Notes under the pieces: model-generated
What the model was told of the DNA's origin: nothing
Databases searched by the model: none
The model's input: the letters and a program-made list of their open reading frames with translations, nothing else
DNA from: Pelodiscus sinensis
Taxonomy: Eukaryota; Chordata; Testudines; Trionychidae
Direction: 5' to 3'
Assembly (NCBI RefSeq): GCF_049634645.1
Contig: NC_134720.1
Coordinates: forward strand, 16,005,001-16,069,000
Length of the DNA stretch: 64,000 bases
Program-made: the position numbers and the translations under genes
Part shown: positions 32,521 through 44,445 of the stretch, piece after piece
How positions within the stretch are numbered: position 1 is the stretch's first letter
Layout of the letters: every line of letters starts with the position of its first letter

Positions 32521-33055
32521 CAGTGTTTCTCAGTGTTCCATGGGCCCCCTTTGTTTACCTAATGGGTCCATAGCCATGGAGCCCTGTAGCTCCCAGTGGC
32601 TTCAGTTCGCCATTTCCAGACAAGGGGAGTGAGGTTCATTAATCTTGGAGCAATTTACAAAAGATTACAGTGGAGTCTTCATCACGGACAACTTTTTAAT
32701 CAAGCTGGCATGTTTTCCTCAAAGATAAGGTCTAGGAATTATGTTGCGGAAGTTCTCTGGCCTGTGTCATGCAGGAGGCCAGATTAGAGCACCACAGTGG
32801 TCTGTTCTGGTGTTGGAATCTATCCATCACTGCAGGTTGGGGCCCCAGTGAGATCTCTTCTTTAGAAATCATAGGTCAGAATGAGCATTTAGCTGGAATG
32901 GTCCAAGCCATTGAAATCAATGTCTGGTGTTGTCACTGGATTGCAGAAGGCTGATTGGCTTTGATTTAATCAGCAAGTGAGAGTGGAAAGCAGCTGTCAT
33001 TTGTGAGTGTAGATCTATTACATTAAAAATGAAAATTGTTTTTGGAATACAAAAG
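32521..33055. other. Intergenic; one-sided hAT-like end at start
   Basis: CAGTGTTTCTCAGTGTTCCA at 32521 resembles a CAGNGTTTCTCAA hAT terminus, but no matching right end is seen. The rest of the stretch has no recognised feature. Confidence 0.35.
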
Positions 33056-33145
33056 ACAGAAGAATGTAGCACTTTAAAGACTAACAAGATGGTTTATTAG
33101 GTGATGAGCTTTCGTGGGCCAAACCCACTTCCTCAGATCAGTCTC
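33056..33145 (-). mobile_element. Penelope-like 3' tail fragment, antisense
   Basis: The sequence GTAGCACTTTAAAGACTAAC, then TTTATTAGGTGATGAGCTTT and CCCACTTCCTCAGATCAG corresponds to the antisense tail. It is short and lacks the end with the CAGGGGTAGCC motif. Confidence 0.75.
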
Positions 33146-33962
33146 TATCACTGTTTTTCGAATACAATATGTGATTCTCTCTCCAACATAGTGCGTGTGC
33201 TCCATGCCATTGCCATCTACTGCTTATTTTCTCATTAGTTCTATCTGTATATATGATTTTTTTTAAAGATGCACTTATGAGTCCAAGTGCAAACTGCATA
33301 CTTGGCTACTGTCCATAGTTGTAATTTAGTTGCCCAAACCAACAGGGAACTCTATATAGTTTAATCTTGCCTCCTATCATGCAAGCACAACAAGTATAAA
33401 GGTGTGTTTTTAAAGCAATGTGCCTCAATCCCAGCAAAATTCCAACTCTGTTATTTTCTCCTTCACATTGTGAAGTTAGATGGCTTTTAATTAAATTTTG
33501 GAGGAAAAAATACATGTCAGTTGTGTATTCACTAGAAATGCATCATTTTGAGATGTAAGACACAGAAGTGTTAATATTAAAGTAGCATGCAGAGGGTTGG
33601 GTAAACATATTTTAGTCTATGGCATGATTTTCCAATTTTCTTCTTTTAACACATTATTTAAAAATTGTTAATGTTAAAAAAAAACACCAAAGTTGGAGTA
33701 TCTTAGAGTGTAGCATTTTGGCCTGCTGACTTCATTGGAAGTTTTCTTGAGTTGGTGATGAGAAAAATGCAAGAATGTTGGGATTTGACTCCAAAGAAAA
33801 TGCAATATGTACTGTTTTGGTTTTACGTGCAATAATATTTTTTACAAGCAAACTAATAATTTTAAAAATGTTAACATGACTATCCATGGGAGAAAATGCA
33901 GCTGTATTACTAACTAGTGTTTCCTTATTTCCCTCATTTGCCAAGCTTTTCATGTACCTCAG

Positions 33963-34140
33963 GCCTTGTCTACATGGGGTTTTAGGCACTGTTGTAGTAC
34001 ACCAATATAGCTACATTGGTATAGACATGCTGCAGTGATTTAAAATGTGGGTGGGTGGTGAATCAGTGTTGATGGGGCAGATTGTGGAGCTCTTACTCAA
34101 AGTGGTGGGCACTTACTCGGATAACTAGCCCCATTATGTC
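33963..34140. mobile_element. Harbinger-like half element (tentative)
   Basis: GGCCTTGTCTACATGGGG resembles the left termini of the other MITEs. The short ACACCAATATAGCTACATTGGT hairpin follows. There is no right terminus or duplication. Confidence 0.35.
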
Positions 34141-34228
34141 TGTTTTTTCAATTTTTTTCTTAAGGGATGGATGGGAGGAAAAATAAAAGAAGAGTTAGGG
34201 AGTTGTTAGGCAGACAATACAGAGAATG

Positions 34229-35244
34229 CAAAAGTGGTGAGGAGTCCTGTGGCACCTTATAGACTAACCAAAGTGTTAGAGCATAAGCTTTTGTGCACAA
34301 AGACCCACTTCGTCAGATGCATGTAGTGGAAAAAAAGAATAAATGGACACAAATCAGATATTAGGAATGGCAACATACAAAAACCTGTAGGGGAACACTT
34401 CAATCTCCCTGGACTCACAATTGCAGATCTAAAGGTAGCCATCCTTCAGCAAAAAAACTTCAGGACCAGACTTCAAAGAGAAACTGCTGAGCTACAGTTC
34501 ATCTTCAAGTTTGACACAATCAACTTAGGATTAAACAAAGAGGCTACATCTAGACTGGCATGATTTTCCGGAAATGCTTTTAAGGGAAAAGTTTTCCATT
34601 AAAAGCATTTTCGGAACAGAGCATCTAGATTGGCACGGACGCTTTTCCGCAAAAGCACTTTTTGCGGTAAAGCATCCGTGCCAATCTAGACGTGCTTTTC
34701 CGCAAAAAAGCCCCAATCGCCATTTTTGCCATTGGGGCTTTTTTGTGGAAAACAAATCTGAGCTGTCTACACAGGCCCTTTTGCACAAAAGTTTTGCGCA
34801 AATAGTATTTCCGCAAGAACACTGACAATCTTACATGAGATCATCAGTGCTTTTGCGGAAATTCAAGCGGCCAGTGTAGACAGCTGGTAAGTTTTTCCGG
34901 AAAAGTGGCTGATTTTCCGGAAAAACTGGCCAGTCTAGACACAACCAGACTGTGAATGGCTTGCTAACTACAAAAGTAGCTTCTCCTCTTTTGGTATTCA
35001 CACTTCCAGATCAGCTACTAGAAGTGGGCCTCATCCTCCCTGATTGGATCCACCTCGTCATCTCTAGCCTGATTCTGGCCTGCATCTTTATACCTGCCTC
35101 TGGAAATTGCCACTACATGCATCTGATGAAGTGGGTCTTTGCCCACGAAAGCTTATGCTCCAACACTTCAGTTAGTCTATAAGGTGCCCCAGGACTCCTC
35201 GCCGCTTTTGCAGATTCAGACTAACACGGCTACCCCTGATACTT
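34229..35244 (+). pseudogene. Penelope-like element with inverted 5' tail, GIY-YIG remnant, and 3' tail, 13-bp duplication
   Basis: The copy begins with an antisense tail (GAGGAGTCCTGTGGCACC to CAGATGCATGTAGTGG). It then turns to sense orientation as NGHKSDIRNGN-like and EHFNLPG-like coding, QQKNFRTRLQRETAEL and FDTINLGLN. The MITE at 34542-34946 follows, then short coding sequence, then the sense tail from CCACTACATGCATCTGATGA to ACACGGCTACCCCTGATAC. AATACAGAGAATG occurs at 34216-34228 and 35245-35257, so the whole inverted-plus-sense unit is one insertion. Frame decay and truncation remove the reverse transcriptase. Confidence 0.88.
34542..34946. mobile_element. 405-bp Harbinger MITE, TTTTCCGGAAAA subfamily
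   Basis: The termini are GGCTACATCTAGACTGGC and GCCAGTCTAGACACAACC, flanked by AGA (34939-34941 by the line count 34539-34541, and 34947-34949). Arms are rich in TTTTCCGGAAA and TTTTCCGCAAAA. The inner segment forms a second palindrome around CACGGATGC/GCATCCGTG. A paralogue at 56513 has the same segment order with GCGC in place of CCGG. Confidence 0.85.
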
Positions 35245-35257
35245 AATACAGAGAATG

Positions 35258-38200
35258 AACTTTTTAACTTCCTCACTATTTGATACTTAATTCTAGAAAT
35301 AATCCTTTGTATAGACCAGGATCTCTGGCATTTGTTCACATATCTGGGACTGCATTCTGAGTTTCTTAATTGGGCAAAACTACTGAAGACCATGTGGATT
35401 TTGCTCGATTAAGAACTACATAACTTATCCTTTAGTTAGTATGTGTCATTTGTAGTGGAACCTGCAGGAGAAGGGAAATGTTGAGTATGATGCCCTTTGC
35501 CCCAATCTAAATAGTTCCCTGTTTAAATATGTCTTTAACATGGCTAGCTTTGGGAGCAGCAATACCTTCACTTTGGGAATAGCAAAACCCCCACAGATAA
35601 ATTATTTTCCTGTCAAAACTGGCCACAAGTCTCAGAGAGCCAGGAAATTACTGCTGTGGATGAATCAAAGGCCTATTATCCCATCCTCTCAACCATCCAC
35701 TGAATGAATGAACAAAAACCAACAGCACACGCTGTTCTGAGCCAACAAGAACTAAAGAACTAGCATCAGTCGGTAATCCTTCTTCCTTCTAATTTCAGCC
35801 CAAGCAATCTGTCACCCAAGCAGGGGAGAATTCAATAACGGAGTTAAAGGGCAGAAGATACAGTCATTTAGAGTAGATAATTAAGCCTGTTATGAAGGAG
35901 GGTTATTATTATAATTAGTGATGAGGAACATGAGTATGAAGCAAATGGAGCACCAGGCTTCCAATTGCTTTTAAAGTGCATCACACTTCCTGCACACACA
36001 AGCTTGCTATCCAGTTCAGCAAATTCATGACCAGCTCTTATTGCCTTCCTGGGACATCTCAGCCCATAGTGTAAGTAAAAAATAGAAAGAAGTGGGGTAT
36101 GTATCATTGACAGGGAATTATTAATTTGATGCCATCATAACTGTTTATGCTGTAGTGCTTTGCTTCAGCCCAAACCAGTAAAGGATTGTGTCTCCGCCTG
36201 CCTGGCATCTTTGCATGCCTAAGAAGCCATGTTGATGTGTCTCACAGCCCAGTCACAAACAGCCTATATACAAGCATGCAGGCCACACCCTGGCTTCCAT
36301 TGCCCAGTTACTGTTTGCAGCATGACCCCAGCACCCACCTAGTCCTGAAATTATCTCCAAGTAGTGTCCAGCCCTTTTCTGGGAACCACGCACGGGAGAG
36401 TCAGTTTGTGTTCCCTTTTGAAAGACAACACGTGACTGTCTGCTAGGGTATAACTGGGGTTAATACACCATTCCTGGTGGGGGTAAGGGGAGGGAGGCAG
36501 CCCATGCTATGGTTTCCCCACTGTCCTGGGATTCAGCCACATCATCATGAGTGCAGGGGAACCCTATCTCTGTGCTCACCTGCAGCCTTTTCCCCTGCTG
36601 CTGCTGTCCTACTTGTAGAAATAGAACTACCAGGGGATAAGGCAATATGCTGTGTTTATTGTGAAGGCAGAATTCATTTACTATCCCTAGCTACTAAAAT
36701 TATCCACCAAGCATACACATGCTCAGACTCACAGTTCTACAGATGGGATATAATTGCCAGCCTCAGTTGCTCATGTTATTCCATTGGCCAGATGGTCTAG
36801 ACATGAGGGGAGCTGGGTCCTGTCAGTGCACACTGATGCTCCTGGAGGATGCTTGTAGAACCAAAAGACTCAATTCTGTAATTTTGTTCTCATCTTTTTA
36901 TGTTTTAGTCCATAGATTTGCCTGTCCCATTGTCCCATGGCACTGATTGACCATGAGTCATCAGTTAACTGTAGATGGGACTTTGATCTGCTTTTCTTGA
37001 TGGGGCTTTTGTCTTTCTTGGGTGGGTTCTTTTTCAGAACTTGCCTGTGTTGTTTTTTGGCCATCAAGGTAGTGCTGGCGGTTGGTCACCCAGACAAGCT
37101 AGCTTCAGGGACTGATTTCTCTACATACACACTCTCTCTTTCCCTCACACACACACACATTTTTACATAGACACACACCTAACTTTAAACAGTTAAGGCA
37201 GTACAAAGTTTGAAATGGGTTACTTTAGTTACAATGTATTAACAGTTTAAAATGGAGTTTTAGTTGCAATATATAAAAAAGTTACAAAAAAAGTTACAAC
37301 AACAGATTCTCCAAAGGTGATTCTTAAAAGGTTACTATCAAATTAATCCAAAGCTCATTCATAAAAATTGGGATGCAATTAATGAGGTTACATAATGTCA
37401 CATTGGTAAATATAATTTATTAATAGGGTGATTTCATTCTTCAGCTCTACACTCCCATTGGCTGGAAATTGCAGCCAATGGGAGTAGCAAGGGGCACTGC
37501 CTGCAAGTGCAGGATGATGTGGAACCACCTGTTCCTTCCCTCTGTCAAAGAGGAGCTGTCCCAGGTAAGATCCCCAATCCCCTGTTCCTTTCTGCACCCT
37601 CCCCTCCTCACAAACCCCACATGCCCACCATTAGTCCCCTCTGAATCCCACTCCCCAGCAACTCCCTGCTGCATGTGGAACCCCTCATTTTTGGCCCCAC
37701 CTTGTAGCCAAGGAGGGCCCACAAAAGCTACTAGCCCTAGGCCCCCAGAAGAGTTAAGCTAGCTCTGAGAATAAGGAATGAAGACAGAAAGGTAAGCTAC
37801 AAAGTCTAAATATGCTTCTGAGACAGAAACCTGTGCTAAACAAATTAGATTCTTGTGCAAGGAAATGTTTTCAACCAAGTCTCTTTTCCAGCATGGATCA
37901 TCAGATGTTATGGCCAGGACCCTTCACAGGTCTCAGAGTGCTTGGTTTGTTTGTCTGTTCAGTTGAAGGATGCCAACATGGCTTTTTGTCCCTGTTTATA
38001 TCTTCCTTTCTAAAGCCAGAAAGGGCTCCCTGGGTTGCAGCCTACAATTGCCATCAAGATTAAGTGATTTTCTTTCCCCATTTGCCCTCCATATGGCTCT
38101 ATGCACCTTATGTGTAAAAGTGTTTTAATTTGTCTTTGGTCTAATCTTGCCTAATTTATATCAGCTCCACATTCAGGCAAGTGGCACTACATCCTCTTGT

Positions 38201-38316
38201 CTGGAACAGGCATGATTTAGGCATTGCTTGCCAAATTCGTTTTAAGAACATCTTGGTAGCAGATTTCAACAAAGCCCTTTGTGGGTTGACCATATATCCA
38301 CCATGACAGAATCTGA
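35258..38316. other. About 3 kb intergenic; little recognised
   Basis: No gene is evident. A (CA)n tract lies at about 37147-37160. At about 37450-37483 CTCCCATTGGCTG and CAGCCAATGGGAG form a 13-base inverted pair with 7 bases between. This looks like a piece of a hAT interior, since a similar CTCCCATTGGCCAG occurs inside the hAT at 38913. Frames near 36186-36446, 36477-36800 and 37469-37762 have no domain. Confidence 0.4.
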
Positions 38317-38634
38317 GGATACGTCTACACAGCGGGGCTATTGTGGGATACCAGAAGTATCTCAAAATAGCTATCCCAAATCTTTTTAATGTGCCTGCTA
38401 TTTTGAGCTAGGTCTCGAAATAGCGCACACACTATTTCAGCATCCCTATAACCTTTGTTCCATGAGGGTTAAGGGATGTCTTAAAATAGCACGTTATTTC
38501 AAAATTTGGCACTGTGTAGACACACCAAATTTCAAAATATGCTATTTTAAAATTCAGTTGAAATAAGATACGCAATTTGCGTAGTGCAAATTGTGCATCT
38601 TATTCCGAATTTAGGGTGCTATGTAGATGCACCC
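38317..38634. mobile_element. Harbinger MITE, TTTCAAAAT subfamily
   Basis: The left end is GGATACGTCTACACAGC, the right CTATGTAGATGCACCC. Flanks are TGA and TTA. Inner blocks include GGGATACCAGAAGTATC, CAATTTGCGTAGTGCAAATTG and a centre (38446-38475) with ACCTTTGTTCCATGAGGG. It is related to 1926-2235. Confidence 0.78.
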
Positions 38635-38912
38635 TTAATGATCAGTGGGTTACCAGTTTTCCAATGATATATTACATGCCACCTTTTGGATATATGTCAT
38701 GACAAAAATGCGTTGGGGTGCACTGATTGTGTCAGGCCTGCAGATGCTGAGACAAAACCAGGAACCACCAATGGGATTCTGTGTCACAGGTGTATAAAGA
38801 CACTGGCCTTGTTCCAAAAAGCTTACAATGCACATGGCATGGCATGACTGATGATGGCAATGGGTGAATGTGAAGATATTTCCCCTGGCCAGAAAGAATT
38901 TATACTCGAAGG

Positions 38913-39690
38913 CAGGGGTGGGTAATAATTTTTGATGGGGGGGGGGGAGGGCACTTGAAGATTTTGGAAAGTGGTCAAGGGCTGCTCTCTTCCAAGATAT
39001 TAATGGAGGAGATGCAGGTCTGGGATGCAGTTTGGGTGCAGAAGGGAACTTGGAGTAAGGGACTGGGGTGCAGAAGAGGATGTGGGGTCTGGATGAAGGA
39101 GGTGGTTGTGACCTAGGGCAGGGAATTGGAATGCAGGAGAGGTGCAGGGGTTTGGGTTGTTACCTTGGACAGTGGATTGGGATGCAGGGTCAGGGAGGGG
39201 TATGAGTTCAGGAGGGGGATAGAGTGTTTGACTTATGTGGGATGAGGGAGCAGAGGGTTGGAGAAAGAGAGGAGCTGGGGTTTCGGAGGCAGGCTCTGGC
39301 TGGGAGACTTACTTGAGAGACTCCCAGACAGGATCCCAGCAGGTTTCTCAGGCAGGCATGCAGCCTGCCTGCCCTGCCCATGCACAGGTGCAGTGGCCAT
39401 GTGCTGTGTGTTGCCTGTTTTTCAAACAGGCAGCTCCCATTGGCCAGAAATTGACCAATAGGATTGTGCTGGGGGCAGGAGCAGAACATGAAGCACCACT
39501 CCTCCCTCCCATGGGCTCACAGCTGAGAAGGAGAAAAGGCTGCCACAGCCGTTTTTCTCTCAGCAGTATGGGTGTGTGTGTGCAGGGCAAGCAGGGAGTC
39601 TGCGTGAGGCCCCCTGCTGTGTCTGCAGGCCAGATACAGAGGCATGGTGGTCTGGATCCTGCCCCCCAGGCTGTATTTTGCTCAGGCCTG
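38913..39690. mobile_element. 778-bp hAT-like element with 7-of-8 duplication
   Basis: The ends CAGGGGTGGGTAATAATT and GTATTTTGCTCAGGCCTG are imperfect inverted repeats. Flanks CTCGAAGG (38905-38912) and CTCTAAGG (39691-39698) differ at one base. A poly-G run lies at about 38936-38948. The interior has CTCCCATTGGCCAGAAATTG. The plus-strand frame 39235-39696 is within this non-coding element. Confidence 0.8.
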
Positions 39691-39787
39691 CTCTAAGGTT
39701 GCTATCTTGCCAATAGATCTAAAGGCATGAATCCTTACTCCCACTCTCACTGCACTGGCACATCTATTTGCAGAGGCCCGTGTCATA

Positions 39788-40103
39788 GAGTACATCTGCA
39801 TTGCAACACTATTTCAAAATAATTAGTGCAATTCTGAAATATCTTAGTCCGCATCTACGCAGCAGGCAGTTATTTCGAAATAGTGTCAAAATAATGTCAA
39901 GCTGGAGGACTTATTACTCCGACTTCTGTGACCCTCATTGTATGAGGAATAAAGGAAGTCGGAGGAAGAGTGCTCTATTTTGAAATAAGTGCTGCTTAGA
40001 TGCTCCCTATTTTGAAATAAGCTATTTTGAAATAAGATACACAGTTGATGTAGCTCAATTTGTGTAGCTTATTTCGAGTTAAGCCCACAGTGTAGATGCA
40101 CCC
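39788..40103. mobile_element. 316-bp Harbinger MITE with ATA duplication
   Basis: The ends GAGTACATCTGCATTGC and CAGTGTAGATGCACCC are flanked by ATA (39785-39787 and 40104-40106). The arms hold TATTTCGAAATAGTG and AAATAAGCTATTTTGAAATA. The centre (39926-39955) has ACCCTCATTGTATGAGG. Confidence 0.85.
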
Positions 40104-40127
40104 ATACATAACCAAGTGATACAGGTA

Positions 40128-40870
40128 GGCTACGTCTACACTACCCAGTCTTGTGCAAGAACATATGCAAATGAGGCACGGCAATGAATATCGCCGCACC
40201 TCATTTGCATACTTAATGAGCCACCATTTTGTGCAAGAGGGTTTTTTTGCGCAAGAAGGAGCAATGTAGACTGCTCAAGTTCAAGTTCAAGTTCCATGAC
40301 TCCCAGGGTCACAGACAAGCACCAACATGAAGTGTGCATAATGTCCTGGACCACATTGCTGTGTGGGGGGAGAAATCTATTCTTGCAGAACTACGAACCA
40401 GCAAAAGAGGGCAGATATCTATGCCTAGATCACAAAGGTCATAGAGCAGAAAGGACATACCAGGGATACCCAGCATTGCTGAATGAAAATAAAGGAGCTG
40501 AGGCAGCCATACCAAAAGACAAAGGAGGCAAACAGACAGTTTGGAGCATCGCCACAAATATGCTGCTTCTACGAACAGCTGTATGTGATCCCTCGGGGGA
40601 ACTTGACCAACTTCCCTAGCCAGTCCATGGATTCCTCCCAAGACACTCAGGCAGCCTTGGGCAGCAGCACAGAGTACAGCATGGTAGAGCATGAGGAGGA
40701 GACTGGGTCAGCAGGAGGAGAGCGGGACAACTGGTGTCACCGACAGCCAAGAACTTTTCATAACTTTGGAAACAATCCCCTCCTCCCAGGGTATCTCACC
40801 GTCAGGCACTAATCCCAGAACCAGAGTTATAACGAATTTGAACCAATATATGTCTAAGAAGAACTGACGT
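40128..40870 (+). pseudogene. Decayed Harbinger element with Myb/SANT-like gene remnant
   Basis: It starts GGCTACGTCTACACTACC after GTA, with a subterminal hairpin of ATGCAAATGAGG and CCTCATTTGCAT. One frame, open from 40483, reads IKELRQPYQKTKEANRQFG and then CCFYEQLYVI, the C-terminal helix of the Myb/SANT-like DNA-binding protein that accompanies PIF/Harbinger transposases. An acidic stretch (SMVEHEEETGS) follows. The N-terminal part lies in other frames, with remnants of WG-x-x-x-x-I-LAEL type around 40360-40400. The right terminus is not recognisable. It is more decayed than the copy at 48820. Confidence 0.72.
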
Positions 40871-40944
40871 GTATAGTGACAACATTCTAGTGAAGAAGAT
40901 GCGCAACTATCTCACCAGACTGGTAAGAGAGCCAGAGTAAAGGT

Positions 40945-41240
40945 AGGGGTCCTGATTTTCAGCTCATTCACACTTGTGCAAATGAAGAGTAAATCCAGTG
41001 AAGTCAATGGAGTCATACTTGTGTAAAACTGCTGTGAGACTAAAATCAAGCCCAACGGCTGTAAGATAAATGAGTATTATTATTTGTATTGTAGTACTGC
41101 CTAAAAGCCCCAGTCATGAACCAGTCCCCATAGTGCTGGGTGCTGTACAAACTGAACAAAAAGATATCTCCTGTCAAAAGCTTATTATCTCACTAGAAAT
41201 TTACAGTCTAAATAGGCTCTTTCCTACTGATCAGTACCCT
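40945..41240. repeat. Two old dispersed repeats in tandem
   Basis: The first part (AAATCCAGTGAAGTCAATGG, AGTCATACTTGTGTAAAACT) is the old motif also near 6300 and 23140. The second part (GTACTGCCTAAAAGCCCC, ATAGTGCTGGGTGCTGTACA, TTTACAGTCTAAATAGG) is a repeat I recall as widespread in amniotes but cannot name. Confidence 0.5.
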
Positions 41241-42476
41241 TCAGGACTACCAATGTCCATTGCACTTCAATTTTCACTAAATCAAGAGTTCAACAACTAA
41301 ATTATCACTCAACCATCCTCTAGTCACTAGGCTATTTCAGAGAATGGTAGAGGAGGAGAGTCATTACAGCCAAGCTTTCTTCCAGCTGAAATGTGATGCA
41401 GATTGATGACTTAAGGGAAAAGGATGTACTTTGCCAACTCCCGAACATTGAACTTCAGGGAGTGTCCTGTTCTTGGAATATAATAAGTACCTAATAAGTA
41501 CGGAGTTATTCTCATGTGCCACAATCAGTTTCACCCTCATACCTATTCACTCCTTGGCTTCTCTCTCCTGACACATGATTTAAAGGTCAGTTCATATTGT
41601 ATTTCATATTGTATTGTGCCTTCTTTATCAAATTGCCAATTGCATTTATACTATTCCTATGTTTTCAGTGAGATAAAGTATTCTTCACTTCCTTTCCTAG
41701 GCTGTTTTGTAGTGTTGGTGTGTGTTCCACAATTGTCACTGCTGAAATGACTGAATTTTGGGTGTTTGAATTGATCCCTGGCCCTATTCTGTAAACAGAG
41801 TGTCTCCTAAAAACACTTGGTCAACCCCAAACATTCAAAAAATCAGGAGTCAAGCCCAGAAAAATAAAATTTGTGATTTTTTTCTATGTATTCTGATTTC
41901 TGAGCCTGTAAGATTTGTTTTCAAGCTTTCTTCCATAACAGTTTAATCTGTGCTTTCAGACAAAACAAAAAAAACTCTTACTCACATGGCTCCAGAAGCG
42001 GGTGCTTTAGTAAAAGCATCTATTATTGCAAGACTTAAGATAAAATCATGTGAGTTGACAACATTGTGAGAGGTGTTCTTCGGTTACATGTGAAGACACA
42101 CAGCACATTACAGGATCAGGCCCTTAGGTCTTTGGGATACGTCAAGGAGAAAGATGCTATCTGTTAAAGCCACATATTATTTTTACTAACATGAAATGGT
42201 GATAGGATTTAATGTGTAGCATAATGAGCTGTGCTTTCTTCATATATCTGCAGAATAGCTTTAATCAAGGTTTGTTGTTGAAAAAAATAAGATTGTAATT
42301 TGGAGTTTCTATCGTTCTAAAATAACGTATTTTCATGGCTTAAGCGCCATCTGTTAGATTAATTGTTACTTTCAGGGAACTAGGCCGTGACACAGCAGTG
42401 TGAAGAACATAAACCTAAAATAATTTGTATTAATAACATTCTTGCCTGTTCTGAAATATTTGGAGAATAAAGGAAT
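41241..42476. other. AT-rich intergenic sequence, nothing recognised
   Basis: No exon or repeat boundary was noticed. Open frames are short and AT-driven. Confidence 0.4.
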
Positions 42477-42479
42477 TTA

Positions 42480-42718
42480 GAATATGTCTACACTACCACC
42501 CTAGTTCGAACTAGGGTGGTTAATGTAGGTAACCAAAATTGCAAACCGAAGTTCCACGAGGAGTAATGGTAGTTCGTGTAGCCGCGGGCACGGAGTCCGA
42601 ACTACCGGGGCTTTAAAAATGGCGGCGCCCGGCAAGATGCAAATGAAGCCCGGGATATTTAAATCCCGGGCTTCATTTGTGACTTCGGTTGCCTACATTA
42701 ACCACCCTAGACATACCC
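42480..42718. mobile_element. 239-bp Harbinger MITE with TTA duplication, arm deleted
   Basis: The ends GAATATGTCTACACTACC and ACCCTAGACATACCC are flanked by TTA (42477-42479 and 42719-42721). The left arm begins CACCCTAGTTCGAACTAGGG. The central CCACGAGGAGTAATGG is present but the left arm is shortened, so the palindrome is uneven. It shares GGCTTTAAAAATGGCGGC with the 25942 element. Confidence 0.82.
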
Positions 42719-42721
42719 TTA

Positions 42722-44192
42722 CTCATTACATGTGCTTGTAAACTCTGCCAGTAATTGAATTTGGACAAGGGAATAGTTGTAGTCTTCTAACCATAACATA
42801 CATAAAACTGCATCCACCTGGGACAACAAAGTAAGACTTTGGTCTCTGTTGATTGTGCAGAATATGATCGTGTATTCTCCCTGTACTATACTGGTTACTT
42901 CATGACTTGGATTAAAAATAACAGGTGGGTTTTTTTCCAAATCCACCAATTTGTGGTGCCAAAACAAGCTATAGTTAGACTATGTAGATCTTCATAATAT
43001 GATACTTTTTAAAAAACCTTTCTTCATACTTTGATGATCACTGAAATTGTTAAAAAAGTTGACATTTAAAGTCTCACCATTAGTATATGAGATGGTATCC
43101 ACTAAAATGAACAAGCATTTCAGAACTCAGAGCTATTGTTTCAGACTCTGCAAATTCCGGCAGATTGCTGTATTGATTACAGTCGGCTCACATTTTCAAA
43201 ATTTTCTTAGCAATCATAACAACTAAAGATCCGTGGGTGTGGTTTTTTTGGCTTTGTTCTTTGTTTACTTAATTCTGGAGAACTGATGACAGCTTCAGAG
43301 AGAGTGGGTAGTATGCTACACCAACCTGACTCCTCCAAATTTGCACACCCTTTTTTCAGCAGCTAATGGCAGTGTGAATGCCTAGTGAAGAAGTGTGTGA
43401 AAACAGTGGTAAATATTTTAAAGTTGTGAACACTAAGATTTTTATACACAGATTGAAAGGAGCAACTTACATACACATACCCATACAGGGTCAGATCAAG
43501 CCAACCTGTATTTAAATACAGAATATTGCAACAACTTTCTCACAGAAATCACAACTGCCTTCAATTTTAATTCCTTTTCTCAAATACATGGTGATAACGT
43601 CAACATATAATGATTATTACAAAAATGCCCTCTGCACATTTTACTGCAGGTTAAACTAGTCCTTTTATTGGTCTTTTCTCTATTTTGTCCATATATTTCC
43701 TGTTTGTCTTGGTAACATAAGCATTCAGGTCTATATTTTGTAGTTTTTTTTCTGACATCTTATCATACAAAATAGAATGGCACACTTTTGAAGGCTATTT
43801 AAATGTGTTTGTACTGGATTCAAGCTTTTACTCTCATCAGTCTTTAACTTAATCCTTTCTTTAATATTACAGTAAGATTCTCTTAAAGTTTACTGAAGCT
43901 ACTCATTTATGGAGCTAAGAAAAATCCCAGTTATTAGCAATACAATATTCCATTGTCTGTGGTGTATCTGATATATGGTTTTCAGCTTTCCAAGTGGATA
44001 TATCTTTCAGTCAGTACATAAATGCAAGTCCTATTAACATTAGCTAGGAGTAACATGGGAGTAATTCAAGCTTGTCACAGTAGTAAAGCTTGTATTATCT
44101 GTATTATGTAACCACTAGAGTGCAATATAATCTCACATTTGAGCAGGACTGAAATTCTATCCATGGGAAGAAGAGGTTGTTGGAAGACAGAC
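42722..44192. other. AT-rich intergenic sequence, nothing recognised
   Basis: No gene or clear repeat was found. A CCATACAGGGTCAGATCAAGCC stretch at about 43481 faintly recalls a CR1 3' end but is too short to call. Confidence 0.4.
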
Positions 44193-44195
44193 TAA

Positions 44196-44445
44196 GGCTA
44201 TGTCTAGACTGCATAGTTTTTCCAGAATACCAAGCTCTGCCACATCCAAGGAACATGCCTGCTTTTTTGGAACAGTTTCCAAAAAAGCGGGTGCGTTCTT
44301 TCGGCATCCCTGTATTCCTCTCAGTGAGGAGATGGGCCAAATTTCTGAAAAGCCTCTTCCGCAAAAAAAGTGGAAAAGATATGCAAATTGTAGTTTGCAA
44401 TTTGCGTATCTTTTTCCGACAAAATTCTGCAGTCTAGACATAGCC
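44196..44445. mobile_element. 250-bp Harbinger MITE with TAA duplication
   Basis: The ends GGCTATGTCTAGACTGC and GCAGTCTAGACATAGCC are exact inverted copies, flanked by TAA (44193-44195 and 44446-44448). Internal blocks include TTTTTCCAGAATACC and GCAAATTGTAGTTTGCAATTT, and a centre near TATTCCTCTCAGTGAGGAG. Confidence 0.88.

Noticed and set aside
39235..39696. 153-codon plus-strand frame
   Set aside because: Contained in the hAT-like element 38913-39690 and crosses its right terminus.
43481..43560. CR1 3' end fragment
   Set aside because: Only a short GGGTCAGATCAAGCC-like match; the following sequence does not continue as CR1.
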